Below are positions 25,343 through 37,369 of a stretch of DNA of 64,000 bases, piece after piece. Under the pieces are notes generated by a model, which searched no databases, was not told the DNA's origin, and worked only from the letters and a program-made list of their open reading frames with translations. A program made the position numbers and the translations under genes. The DNA is taken from NCBI GenBank assembly GCA_905250025.1, contig CAJNOJ010000035.1:372001-436000 (forward strand), in the 5' to 3' direction. Source of the DNA: Adineta ricciae. Taxonomy: Eukaryota > Rotifera > Eurotatoria > Adinetida > Adinetidae. The number at the start of each line of letters is the position of its first letter. Position 1 is the first letter of the stretch.

Positions 25343-25619
25343 ACACATTCTAGTTTTCTATTTTGCTTGACTCCTTACACGAATAATATTTCCTCAATAA
25401 ACAATTATCCCTACATTCATTTCGTATTATATAACACCAAAAGATGAATTTGAAAAGGCAGCACGAATATTTGTCACGCTACTGATAAATATTCGTCATT
25501 TCCATGAATCAGCAACATTGCATTACTCACACTGATCTGCCTTTTTTTTTATTAAAGTAAGCCATTGCGCCACTCAACTCTAACACGTCGCTAAGAAAGA
25601 TACAACCAAACTGTTCCAA

Positions 25620-27012
25620 ATGCCGATCGAAACGATCCCATCACTTAACACTGTACCAATTGAAATTGTCTATCGTATTCTTGATCAATTGGATCTCAGA
25701 GACATTATCTTCTCTATGCACGAAGTCCGCACACGTCTTAATGCGATTATTTACAGTTATTACCAATATATAGTAAATATCGTGCATGATCTGGAGATTA
25801 TCTTTTTGCCACGAGCATATAGACCAGTTTTGACTTATCTAGGGAGATAAAACATTGAATCTCTACAGTCAACTTCCCGATGGCCGAGGAACGGAATTTC
25901 TTTCCAATCTTCTTCTAAGAAACAACGTAACAATCAATCTGAACTTGTCCATTCTTTTTCTCGCGTTGAGTTTTTCGTTCAGACACTTGTTAACCTGGAA
26001 CTTGGCTGCAATCAAATAACTGCACTGGATGCAAAGCATCTTTACAATGGTATTCAAAACAATGAGGTAGAAAGACTAACTTGATAGAACTATAGCGGCT
26101 ATATTTCTACCATTCAGACACTGAATCTTGATTAAAATCACATCGGTGATCGAGGTGCTCAATATCTTGCTAGTGCATTACAACAAAACAACGTAAGACT
26201 TCATTGTTCTTTGATATGTTTCAATAATCGTTTCAGACAGACATTGACTACACTGTCTATTCGATTCAATGATATCTACTCATCAGGCGCGTCTTATCTT
26301 GCCAATGCTTTGCAGCCAAACAATGTAATATTTCATATTATCTAATGATAACTGGTAACAGTTGTTTTGTAGACACTCACTTCACTATTTCTTCGAGGTA
26401 ATTCTGTTGGCTGTCAAGGCCTTGAATATTTCGCTCAAGTTCTCGAAAACAATCAAGTACGAAATTAGAAATCTCAATCTTGAATTGATTGATTTCCTTC
26501 CTTCAAGACACTATCAACTCTCTGCCTTTCACATAATCATATTGGTTCTAGAGCAGTAGCATGTTTCGCTAAGACTCTACTAACAAATCGGGTATGATCT
26601 CTGTCTAGATGTTTCATTATGATCCTTGCATATTAAAAAGGCACCCACATCATTAAATCTATCTCACAATAAGATCGATAGAGAAGGGGCAAAACATTTT
26701 ATCGAAGTTTTGAAAAACAACAAAGTAAGATCCCTGCTATATCTAACCGAATAATTGCCTGGATGTTTTATACAGACACTGAATGTATTGAATCTTACCA
26801 GCAATGAAATTAACTTTCTAGGAGTCAAAGAGCTTGTCTCTGTTGCAATTGGAAATGAGGTGACATTGACTTATAATTGTTTTCTTGTCATATTTTGTAA
26901 CTACTTTGCATAGAAACTTTCGCTGCTAAACCTTTGGCGTAACGGCTACACTCCAGATCGAGAAATTGACCTACCATTAAACGTAAAGCAGAATCCAGCA
27001 ATACTTGTGTAG
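25620..27012 (+). pseudogene. F-box-like/LRR gene with one phase-0 exon per repeat; in-frame stop in third LRR exon
   Basis: N-terminal F-box-like segment (VPIEIVYRILDQLDLRDI), exon 25620-25771, splices in frame over a 72-nt intron to GDKTLNLYSQ... Leucine-rich repeats of the ribonuclease-inhibitor/NLR type follow, each encoded by one exon of about 84 nt ending in a (Q/K/L)xNN-type codon and separated by about 47-57-nt introns. Repeats include LVNLELGCNQI, LTTLSIRFNDI, LTSLFLRGNSV, LSTLCLSHNHI and LNVLNLTSNEI. The last exon ends KQNPAILV with stop at 27010-27012. The third repeat exon (from 26118) is two codons short and reads TLNLD-stop at 26133-26135. Either the gene is dead or that exon is skipped, which would preserve frame. 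Such genes scaffold protein interactions or substrate recognition by SCF ligases; the target is unknown. Confidence 0.65.
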
Positions 27013-27557
27013 CAACGATTTAAATCATGCCGACAATGATATCCTTCGAAGAAATCTACTCTTTGTGACGAATAAAACTTGACTTAGATACTGTGAATTG
27101 CAATTGAAAAGTTGTTTTGGTCTGATGCATCGAATATGTGTAGAATGTCGTGTAATATTGCTGACTGAGCAATACAGTTATGTTTCTTTGTTTAATAGAA
27201 TCAGAAGGATACGCCAAAAGAAAGAGTTAGAGAAGGAAACACTGTTTCACATGACAAAAAACACTATGTACATAAAAACTCAACAAAAAAAAACAAGACC
27301 AAATGCGCAAACAACAATTCAAGCATAAGATTTCTCGCCTTTCTATTGTCTTTCTCTCATATACATACAATACATATATATATATTGCAAAAACAAAAGA
27401 ACAAAATACAAGACAGCTTAAAATAAAAACAATTTTTTGTGGATGGGCTTGTGTATGCGTGCCTTTTTTGTTTGTTTCAAATATAGACGTACACAAATGT
27501 TCATTCATCGTCTTATCTGACCGAACTGGTTACTACGATTGATTAGTGAATTAATTT
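27013..27557. other. Convergent 3' region between LRR gene and KAT6
   Basis: About 545 bp without recognisable coding; AT-rich with a TA run near 27374-27384. It holds the 3' ends of the two convergent genes. Confidence 0.5.
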
Positions 27558-30500
27558 CTAACGTCGTCGATTTGACGATGATTGAGGTGTTGGATAATTG
27601 TAGGATGCTGTTGGTGTTGTTGAGTTACCAGTATACGGGTGTGAATTAATTCCATTCGGTGAATAACACATTTGTTGATTTGTAGGATACATAGGAGGTG
27701 ACGATGTCGGATAGTAAGGCATATAGTTCATCGGAATACCTGATGGCGAACAGTAATATGGCGACATATCTATCGGTGGTACTGATGAATATGGATACGG
27801 ATACATAGCTTGTCCGAAATTGTAATTCATGTTTGTTGAACTATCGAAACTATTCAATGCCATTGGTTGTTGCTGTTGATGTAGTAGTTGTTGTTGTTGT
27901 TGTCTTGCAACACTACTTCTTGTAGAGTAATTGTAATGATTGGATTGCGAAACAATCATCGATGTTGGTGATGTTAGACTAGGTGGTTGATCATCTATTG
28001 CATCGACCTCTTTCACTGCTTCTACTGTCGTTTTTAATTGAGATTCTATACGAGCAATTTTGGTTTCTTCATCAGTACTATTGATTGATGATGACGATGT
28101 TAGTAACGGATTTGCAAGAGCATCGGATGTCGACGACGGCGTTGTTAAGCTTGTTTCACGGCTTAAATTTGGTGGATCATTTTTCTAAACAGAATTCAAT
28201 GTCAAGATTTCCTTTCATTACATGAACATGATTCAACCTTTGTAGACGTAGAAGAAGAAATAGGCGGATCGATCAATGCTTGAACATTGGACGAAGTCCA
28301 AGCACGTTTTTTAAATGGTAACGGCGAATTAACCGGAGCTGGTGAACTATCGTTGGACTTTTCAGTTCCATCACTGATTTGTCTCAGTAAGAAATCTTGA
28401 TTATAAGCTAAAATAATTGATCGACATGCATAGATTCATTGATCTCAAATAAATAACAAGATCGAGTCGCTCGTTTTGCCTCGTGCGTGCAACTTATTAA
28501 CAAATAATAACCTCTCGTGTATGTGTAACTGTAACTAAAGCAAAAATCGTTGTCACACTCATCTTTCCCTACTACCGGAAACTAACCGAAACGATTTAGA
28601 AGTCCTGAGGAACTCTTAAATATGTAGACTAGAACGAAAACTGATACTAACGAATGGATTTTTTCAATGTTTCGCTAATTGTTGCTCCGTTGGCCATTTT
28701 GGTTAAATCAGTTTCAGATTTTGATACATGTGGTGTATTCGATAAACGTTTTGTTCGTCTTGGTAATCGAAATTCTTCATTGTTATCAGTCTGGACATCT
28801 ATATGAGCTTCTTCATTATCGTTGGTCTTGGGACTTAGATCAAATATTTTCTCTGACTTCGGTTGTTCAGTTTTGGCTGAAGTTTCTGGGAGTTTTTTCA
28901 GAAATTGATCCATTGTCAATTGTTTAAATGTTGGCTGTTTTGAGGGAGATTTAGGCGTAATCGGACTTCTTATTTTTTCTTCTTCTTCTTTTTCTTTTTC
29001 TTCGCCATCATCATCTTCGGTTGCATCTTTCGTTGATTCATTGACTAGAGAATCTCGCCGACGAGAAATATATTCTTGAGAATGCTCGTCCGTGTGATGA
29101 TTTTCAGTATTCGTTCCGCTTTTATTCGCTGCTCGACATTTCACGTAAACTGACCGACGTTTTCGTCCGAATTTCCTTCGTCGAACAATACGAACCGTTT
29201 CAGTTGTGTTCCCATGGTCAACCGCATCTGTCATATTTCCGGCAGATCTAAATCGGCAAACAAAGAAGATTTGATAATCGTTGTCAATTTAGGATCTCGA
29301 AATCTTACTCCGATGGATCAGATTCAATCTTTCTGAAAACGACTTCAATCATTTTCGTTTGATTTTCATAAGAATTCTCATCATTGATTAATAGAATTGG
29401 TTTGAGAACAGGTGTGAAGCGGAGAAATTCGCCGTCGAGTGACACCCAATGTGCGTGTTTGCTCTTTTCCGTTCTCATGATCTGTTCCATTTTTGTAATA
29501 TCAACATGAATGACTGGTCTAAAGACAACAACAACGCAGTCTCTCATTCAGTGAAGCTCGTCCTGTAACTCACTTTTCATTTGAGTACATCGTTAAACAA
29601 CCTAAATTTTGTAATGTGTCAAGTATATCATCCGGTGCCATTCCCGTTTCATTCATTAAGTTTTTTATTGTACATTTTGTATACTCCTTGTGATAGTAGT
29701 TTAACAGTTGCTGAACGATTTTGACTTTCCAATATGCTTCGTACGTTTGCGCGCCATGGGTTGATAGTGGTCTTTCAGGTGTTCCAATCTGATTCTCTTT
29801 TTGTGATAGTAAATAACTTAATTCAATTAAAAAACGTCCGTAGCCTCGACGTTGACAGTTAGGTAAAACGGTAATACAGGAGAGATTATATTTTTGTGGA
29901 CAATGTTTTTCTTTGGAGAAGTAACCGAGGAAGTGACAACCATTGGAATCATTTTTGGTTAAAACATAAAAAAGGAATGGTTCGACGTCATAGTAAAGCG
30001 TCTTGTGATCGAGAAATAATTTGGCTAAAAGACATAAATTTTGACAATAAATACGATTGATATTTCCGTCGACTTCGAACACCGAAAGGTCATCTTTATG
30101 ATAGATTTCATTCGCTGGAGGATGAAATGTTTGACATTTTTTCTGAAATAAATCAAAACGTCAAGTTCGTTACAGAAAGAGCTTTCTTTAATATCACATA
30201 CACGATGTCGATCGTAGACTTGTTCACATTTCATATATTTCAAACAGAATTCACAGACGAATAGACGTGGAACACGCGCATATTCTTGAGGATACGATGA
30301 TGAATACCAGGTTTTGATTAATTCACTACCAAAGACTATATAAGGCGGCCAACGTGTGTTATTGACATCATCCTCAACAACATCTGTTGAATGACGATAT
30401 TGTTCCGAACACTAGAAAAAATTCACATTCAAACAGGTGGAGACACTCGCCAAGCATTGCACATACGTCAGAGATGAGTTTCGTTGAATTCTTGCGTGCA

Positions 30501-32017
30501 TCAAGAAATAGGTAGACATCGTGAGCGACGATGGTATCGGGAAGTGAATCGTTAAGAAATCCTGGAGGTGTTGTATATTCTAAACAGAATGAACCATAAG
30601 TTATTGAAGAGATTCGTCGAAGGGGATTTACTTGACAGATCTAAATTTAGTTTTCGTTTTGAAACTGTTGCCTTTTGTTCATCATCAGTATCTTCATTTT
30701 CCGACTCGGCTTCTTCCACTTTGGCTTCTTTGCGTTTTGACGGCGATTTTTTTATCGAAGAAGCGTCCTTTGTTCGCTTTTTAGTTCCCACTGGTGTTGA
30801 CGGTGTGGGTGATATCGAATGTTTTCGTTTCTTCGATAATCGAGATGCATTCGCTTTAGTCGAGTCTTCACTCGCATGAGTACCCGATCGACGAATAGAT
30901 CGAGAAGATGCCGTTTCTGGCTCAGACGTAATTGACTTTTTAATTCCTGAACGTCGCACAGATGTAGATGGATTGGTTTGGGAGCTAAATATGAAGACTA
31001 GAATACAATTCCTCGAAAAAAGGAAGAGCAATTACTTTGAAGGTGAATCATCAGTTAAATTCAATGGCTTTCGCCGTATTCGTGGTATTTTTGATGATGC
31101 TAAGATGCTTCTTGCCAACGATTGACTTTTCTTCTTTGTCAAAGGAATTGTTTGAAGCCGTTTGAGTGCTTTCGAATTCGAGGGTTTATTACGTAAATAT
31201 TTCATTGCTTTCTGAATCGATTGTTGTCGCTGGATATTATTCATTTTATCTTTCTTCGGCAAGAAGAAGTTGGACATGCCATCGATGAGCTGTGCGACAG
31301 GACGTGTGATCACTGGAGGGATATCTTCTTCGCTCGAGTTCTGACTTCGAAGAGAACGTTTCGATGCGGTTTTCTTCAAGGATTTCTGTTTAGCTGCTTT
31401 GACTGTTCCGTCTTGACGACAATTAGCGCAAGCAAATTCACCCTTAGGTACATGGTTCAACGGTGGTGTACAACATTTCGGATGAATAGCTGCATCGCAT
31501 AAATCACAGAATAGTAGCTAATGAATAGAAAGTTGAGTACAAAAGATAATAAAATTCATATTCTTACTGAATCATCTCCTTTATGACAGACAATGCACTT
31601 TTTGCAATCCAAACATTGCCACTGAAGCGTTTTGATTTTTTCAATTAGTCGGTCCGAATATTTCAAACATGAAGGATGTCCTAGAAAAAAAACGAAGAGA
31701 ACACGTTCGTTTCTTTCCTAATTGTGTTCTCATTGAAGCAATCAATTGCAACGTACCGCAATTTCCACATTCAGCACAACTGATCATATCTTCAGGGATA
31801 CCTTGGGCATTTTTATCTTCATCACCCAAACAAAAACTACATACTCCCATCGGTTTGACAATTTTCTAGAGATATGAATGTGTATTTAAACATTTAGCTG
31901 AGGTAAAGTACGAACTTTCTTCTCATGAGTGCTTGTTGTTGTCGAGGATATTCGTCGTTTAGTTGAAGAACCTGTCGACGACGATGAGCGTCGATCAGCA
32001 GAGCCTTTGGCTACCAT
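27558..32017 (-). CDS. KAT6: MYST histone acetyltransferase KAT6 (MOZ/MORF)
   Basis: Nuclear lysine acetyltransferase (H3K23/K14 in the BRPF complex). Chosen start ATG 32017 ([14 protein letters not shown]), though an upstream exon is possible because an acceptor-like TTTTAG precedes it. Tandem PHD fingers: [14 protein letters not shown]...CAECGNC near 31800, then CxxC/HPKCC...CANC near 31440. [11 protein letters not shown] (31280) matches the family's linker. The MYST C2HC finger CEFCLKYMK near 30235 is completed after an intron by HRKKC. Catalytic core 29570-30082: [20 protein letters not shown], catalytic Cys in LSCITVLP, acetyl-CoA loop RRGYGRF, and Glu in GTPERPLS. The C-terminal half is acidic/Ser-rich, then Gln/Pro/Tyr/Met-rich (27558-28190), like the MOZ transactivation tail. 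The vertebrate N-terminal winged-helix/H15-like region was not found. Confidence 0.9.
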
Positions 32018-32835
32018 TTGTAATTGTTCAGTCAGATCATTTGAGTATAAACTAAAATTTAATTGATTTTTTTCAATGAAGAAAAAACAAATCGGTCAAT
32101 CTGACAGACGGAGAAGAATAATGTTGAAATATGACTCATCGATCAACCAAAATAATGCACTTCACAATTGAGGTTTATCATGAAAGTTGTCGCGTCGTGC
32201 AACGACATCTATACAATTATTTTTCAAAGCCTAGGAATTCTTATATCATTCTACTGGTTTCGTTAAACTTTACAGGAAATAGATTCTGCAAAAGTTTTGA
32301 ATTTAAATTTTCTGGAACATTCGCTCAGGTTAAATGGTAGTTTTCTGCTACGAGATCAGTGACATCTACATCGTTCTTTCACGCATCGATAATAGAGAAT
32401 ATCGTTGGAAGTATATTTTTCTATCTCTATTCGGCAATTTCATCCCGAAATCAGAAAATTATCCTTGAAAAACTCTGACTAACTAACATACTGCATGCAC
32501 ATTTTCTGATTTGCTCCGTACTATCAACCGATATAGACGCGAGTGTTTCTGGCACAGATGTCGCTTTTAATAATGATATATTAATGCATTTAAAATCAAT
32601 AATTCTATTTTAAAAAATTAATTTTCGAATTTCTAATGTTAATTTACATGAAATGACTATCTTTATCTACTCATCTATTTTTCGTCTATAGTCCAAGTTC
32701 TTATTACTGAACACTGCATTTTATCCAATGGAAACACTTGTTTATTTCCCGTCATTTTTTCATTTTACTAGTCTTTCGATTGTTTTCTAAGTTCAATTTT
32801 CTAATGTTTCTTCAATTTTAGAAAGAGTAACATTC
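32018..32835. other. Divergent intergenic region KAT6 / RPL14
   Basis: About 820 bp of AT-rich sequence between divergent genes. No coding seen. The 3' end is a long pyrimidine-rich stretch leading to TTTCTTCAATTTTAG (AG at 32820-32821), 14 bp before the RPL14 ATG. Confidence 0.55.
32806..32821 (+). promoter_or_regulatory. Splice acceptor just upstream of RPL14 ATG (5'UTR intron or trans-splice site)
   Basis: Pyrimidine-rich tract ending in TTTTAG, 14 bp before ATG 32836. It could end a 5'UTR intron, or receive a spliced leader. Confidence 0.45.
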
Positions 32836-33360
32836 ATGCCTTACGAACGTCTTGTTCAAGTAGGTCGTGTTGCCTACATTGCTTATGGTCCGGAGAAAGG
32901 CAAACTCTGCTGTATAACGAACATCGTTGATCAGACCCGCGTTCTTGTTGATGGTCCATCATCGCACGTACGTCGCCAAGCATTGAACATTAAAGCATTA
33001 CATTTGACTAAATACGTTCTCAAACTTTTACCTGGAGCACGCTCAAAAACTGTCAAAACTGTTTGGGATAAAAATGATGTCAACAAAAAATGGCAAGAAA
33101 CACGTTGGTTTAAGAAATTACAAGCCAAACATTTACGCGCCAAAATGACTGACTTCGATCGATTCAAATTGGTACATGCAAAACAAGCTTACAATCGTAT
33201 TGTAGCTGATGAATATAACCGATTGAAAAAGAAGAGCAAGGCCCAATTAGCAGCTAAGACCAAGAAGAGCAAACGTCGCACATTCGTTGCTAAATCGAAA
33301 CGTTTCGCCAATAAATTCAAGATTTTTGCTGCTCCTGCTGCTGCTGGCAAAAAGAAATAA
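32836..33360 (+). CDS. RPL14: 60S ribosomal protein L14 (eL14)
   Basis: Large-subunit ribosomal protein, 174 aa, one coding exon. An N-terminal SH3-like KOW domain begins YERLVQVGRVAYIAYGPEKGKL and continues with DQTRVLVDGPSSHVRRQA. The diagnostic segment KMTDFDRFKLVHAK lies near residue 103. The C-terminus is Lys/Ala-rich and ends AAAGKKK. The length is close to the non-vertebrate norm. A splice acceptor lies 14 bp upstream of the ATG. The vasa-type helicase starts only 190 bp downstream on the same strand, so the two may be co-transcribed. Confidence 0.97.
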   Translation: MPYERLVQVGRVAYIAYGPEKGKLCCITNIVDQTRVLVDGPSSHVRRQALNIKALHLTKYVLKLLPGARSKTVKTVWDKNDVNKKWQETRWFKKLQAKHLRAKMTDFDRFKLVHAKQAYNRIVADEYNRLKKKSKAQLAAKTKKSKRRTFVAKSKRFANKFKIFAAPAAAGKKK

Positions 33361-33550
33361 GCAAGAACGAATCGGCACCACGTTTTTGTTTCTTTGTTTT
33401 TCCGAAACAGTTACAACTTGAAAGAAAATAAAAATAAGAAGAATAATAAAGAATAAAACTTCATCTTGGGATTCTTGTTTAGTAACATCTTTCATTGCTT
33501 CTAGATCGCGTTTTGTTGTTGTAGTTGTTGCTTTTTTGTCTATTGTAATT

Positions 33551-36500
33551 ATGATTGAAGAATCCTGGGATGATGATGAGGGTACAGCTAAACCATTCGA
33601 ACAGGTTTGTTACTATGGAAAAAAACACTACTAGGAGACAAATGATTTATGGTTACATTTTTATTTTCTGTAGCAACCGGCAACATCAAAATTAGGTATC
33701 GGACGTGGAAAAGCAACATTTTCAGTGAACAATGCTGGTAAACAACACCGTGATATAAAATGTAGCATACGTTGAAAATTATATTGAATCTTTTGTCTAG
33801 AACCAGCACCTGTAACGAAATGGAATGGCGGCGGTGCGAGTACTTCAGGAAGCTTTAATACATTTCGTAGTACTAATAATGAAAATAGTAATCCCAGTAG
33901 TGGTGGAGCTTTTGGATTTCGCAATAATAGTAATAGTTTTGGTTGTAAGTATCGTTCAATTTTGAGAAATTCGCTAAAAGGTTCTTCCATCTAGCTCGTA
34001 ATGAACAAGGTTCATTCGGCGGTGCTGATAGCAGTGCATTCCGATCCGGCAATGACGGAGGTTCTCGTGGTAAGATTACTATACGTTGTTTCGACTTTTC
34101 CCATGAATTCAAGAATAGATTTGGTACAAAAGCTCGGTTTCCTTCTATTTAGCATGTTACAATTGTAAACAAAGTGGCCACATGAGTCGAGAATGTCCCG
34201 AACAACGTAAGGATTTTCAAGGAGGCCGTGGTGCTCGAAGCGGCGGCTTCCTACCAAGTACTGGAAATGAGCACAGTGGTTTTCGTTCATCAGCAAACAG
34301 TTCGAATACATTCCAAGCTATGCGAAATCAAAATGATAACGATGAAGCAAAGCCGACTTTTACGGGATGGCGAGGAGGTGCAGGAAGTGCCAATAACAAT
34401 GATTCAGACGAGACAAACAAACGTTCAGCATTTGGCAGTTCAGCAGCCCGAGGTGGTTTCACCAGCAGTGGTGCTGGATTTCGAGGTAAAGTAATCATTT
34501 GGTAGTCTAGATCATCAATAGATTCTTACAGGTAGTCGAGGCGGTGGTGGCGGAGCATTCAATTCAGGAGATCGAGGTAAGTCAATAAAGACCTCGTGTT
34601 TGGTCTGAATTTAATTTCATTCGATTTCAGAAAATCGCACCGGTGGTAGTGGCTTTGGTGGTGGCAATAACAGTGAGTTTCCGACATTTCGTTCGAATAA
34701 TCTAAACTATCTCAGCACTTGTTCTTTCAGATTGTTTTAATTGGTGAGTTAATTCGTATTATGAACTCTCGTGTTTCTATTATCTCTATATGGATGTCGT
34801 ATTAGTAATCAACCAGGTCATCAATCTCGTGACTGTCTAGAACCGAAAAAGCCTCGTGGTATGTACAAATAAACAATCGTCTGGCTATTATTCAGACCTC
34901 TCATTATCTAGAAGGTGGTGGTTTCTTTGGTGGTGGAAGAAGAAACGACAAAGTAAATCGCTTCAAATCGTCTCTATTCTTTCAAAATACGTTCTTCTGT
35001 GTCACGTTTAGGTATCTGATGATATCTTCGATCAACGTAAGTGTTCGGAAAATTTGAAGATGTCAAAACTGAATATAAATCTATGATGTTAGCGGGTGCT
35101 CGCGGTGGCGCACAGCCTGTGGAACGATACATTCCACCACCTGCACCGACAACCGAAGCTGATATATTCGGCGAAGCCGTATCTAAAGGTGAAAACTTCG
35201 GAAAATATCATCGCACCCAAGCACGTTGTACGCCCGAAGGTATGATCGTATGACTATTTTCCTTCCATCGATAGAACTTTTACTGATCTTAGGCAAAGTA
35301 AAACCAATTGAATTATATGAAGAAGCCAATCTTGACACACAAGTTCTATCAAATATTCGTCGGGCGCATTTTGAAGAGCCAACACCAATTCAACGGTATG
35401 CTTTACCATGTATTCAACAACGACATGATCTAATGGCTTGTGCTCAAACTGGTTCTGGTAAAACGGTATGTGCTGTGTTTTATTGCATCTAATGATTCGC
35501 AGAATATCGACTATGTAGGCTGCTTTCCTCTTGCCAATTATTTCCAATTTATTACAATATCATGCTGATGATTTATCTGCAAAGTGCGAACCACCCTCAC
35601 CTCTTTGTCTGGTTGTTTCACCAACACGTGAACTTGCTCTACAAACTGAACGCGAAGCACGAAAGTTTGCTTACCAAACACCAGTCATTCCATGTAAACT
35701 AGAACCAAAGCGACAGGAAATCCATTTGTACCAGTCACTTTTTCCTATTAGGTTCGGCTGTCGGTGGTCATGATACGTTCGCAGTTTCCGATCGACTTCG
35801 AGAAGGCTGTCACATTCTCTCAGCAACCACTGGCCGTTTGAAAGACATGGTTGAAAAAGGCCGCGTATGTGCAAAATACATACATCCTCAATCGACTTTT
35901 CGACTTTGTCTCTTGTAGATTTCATTGAAAAAAGTAAAATATTTTGTTCTTGACGAAGCTGATCGGTATGTACATGATTTATCGATGAGACCGATTCATT
36001 ATTGACCTTATTTTCGCAGAATGTTAGATACTGGTTTCGAACCCGACATTCGCAAATTGGAAGCTCTTGGTTTACCACGGAAGGAAGAACGTTTAACATG
36101 TATGTTTTCGGCAACATTTCCCGATGAAGTTCAACGGCTCGCTAAACATTTCCTACGTGAAAATTACGTTTTTCTTGCTGTCGGTATTCTCGGTGGTGCT
36201 AATGAAGATATTGCTCAAACAATCGAACTTGTTCCACAAGCCAATAAAAAGGACCGACTTTTTCAATTACTCGAAGAGAATCTCAGTAAGAACACTTCGA
36301 GTGAAATGATCATACATTGAAGTTACTTTTTTTCTTTGAAGAATCTGAACGTTGCTTAATCTTCGTTGAGACCAAACGATCAGCTGATTATATTGGTGCA
36401 TTGCTTTCACAACGTAATTTTATGAGTACAACAATGCATGGCGATCGTACACAACGGCAACGTTACGAAGCCGTACAACAGTTTACAAATGGTAAATGTC

Positions 36501-37067
36501 CAATTCTAGTTGCAACATCAGTGGCTGCTCGTGGTCTCGATTTTCCTCTGATTGGTTATGTTGTGAATTATGATCTCCCAGATAGTAGTGATTTTTATAT
36601 CCATCGAATTGGTCGTACTGGTACGATGAAGCCGTCGAATAATGAATGAAAGTCCAATGCGATATTATTTCGTTTAGGTCGTGCCGGTCACTTGGGTAAA
36701 TCAATTTCATTCTTTGATCCAGATCGTGAATCAGATCGCAATATTGCACCGGAACTTGTTCTAAAATTAGGCGAAGTAAAGCAAAATAGTCCCTGGTTTG
36801 TGTTTTGTACTTACGCATGTTAATCCCGATAGGCTGGCCAAGAAGTACCTGAATTTCTCAAACAATATGTCAACGGTGGCGGTGGTGGATTCGCTCGAAA
36901 TGGTTTTAATGGACGAAATACTGATGTAAATTTGTAATGACTATTCGTCATACATGAAAATCCGTTTTATTTGCTTCTAGATGCGTGCTGATACATTTAT
37001 TCATAGTCAAACATCTGGTCCAGCTGGTGGATCAGCGTCAGCCGGTGGTGCAGAAGATTGGGATTAA
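33551..37067 (+). CDS. DDX4 (vasa): Vasa/DDX4-type DEAD-box RNA helicase
   Basis: ATP-dependent germline RNA helicase of germ granules. About 17 small exons; ATG 33551 gives MIEESWDDDEG. The N-terminal half is Gly/Ser/Asn/Phe-rich with RGG patches and two CCHC zinc knuckles: CYNCKQSGHMSREC (34152-34193), and CFNCNQPGHQSRDC split by an intron (34733-34832). Helicase core: FEEPTPIQRYALP (Q motif), AQTGSGKT (I), PTRELA (Ia), DEAD (II, near 35956), SAT (III), ARGLD (V), HRIGRTG with RAG after a short intron (VI). Motif Ib reads SATTGRL where TPGR is usual. The C-terminus ends EDWD, the acidic-Trp tail typical of Vasa. Introns are about 45-65 nt. Lies between RPL14 and an RRM gene on the same strand. 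Confidence 0.9.
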
Positions 37068-37340
37068 AAAGATGTTCAATACCAGTGATATTTATGCTTA
37101 TATACATATATCCATTGATTTTCTAAGCTTTTCTTTCGTTTTGGCTGTATATAATCATCAATTTTAGAGACATACATCTAGAAGATCAGATATTTGTAGT
37201 AAGATATTGTGCCTTCGTTTTCTCTTCCTTTCGTTATTTGTTCTTTTTTGTTAATCATATGAAACAGGATAAAAATCTCAGATATGGTAGTTTTTTTTTC
37301 TCGCAAGAAAATATGCAAAGATATTGAAGATAGAAAATGA

Positions 37341-37353
37341 TTTTTTATTTTAG
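37341..37353 (+). promoter_or_regulatory. Acceptor-like site before the RRM gene ATG
   Basis: TTTTTTATTTTAG ends 16 bp before ATG 37370, in the 302-bp gap after vasa. No upstream exon is needed for the reading frame, so it is a candidate trans-splice acceptor. Confidence 0.4.
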
Positions 37354-37369
37354 ATCTTCTCATATCAGG

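Noticed and set aside
25843-27012. Regularly spaced similar units resembling a repeat or CRISPR-like array
   Set aside because: Units are LRR-coding exons separated by GT-AG introns; spacing reflects exon structure, and the organism is eukaryotic.
33661-34311. Minus-strand ORFs over the vasa N-terminus
   Set aside because: Antisense to RGG and zinc-knuckle exons whose plus-strand joins are in frame.
36483-36818. Minus-strand 111-codon ORF
   Set aside because: Antisense to the conserved vasa helicase motifs V and VI.
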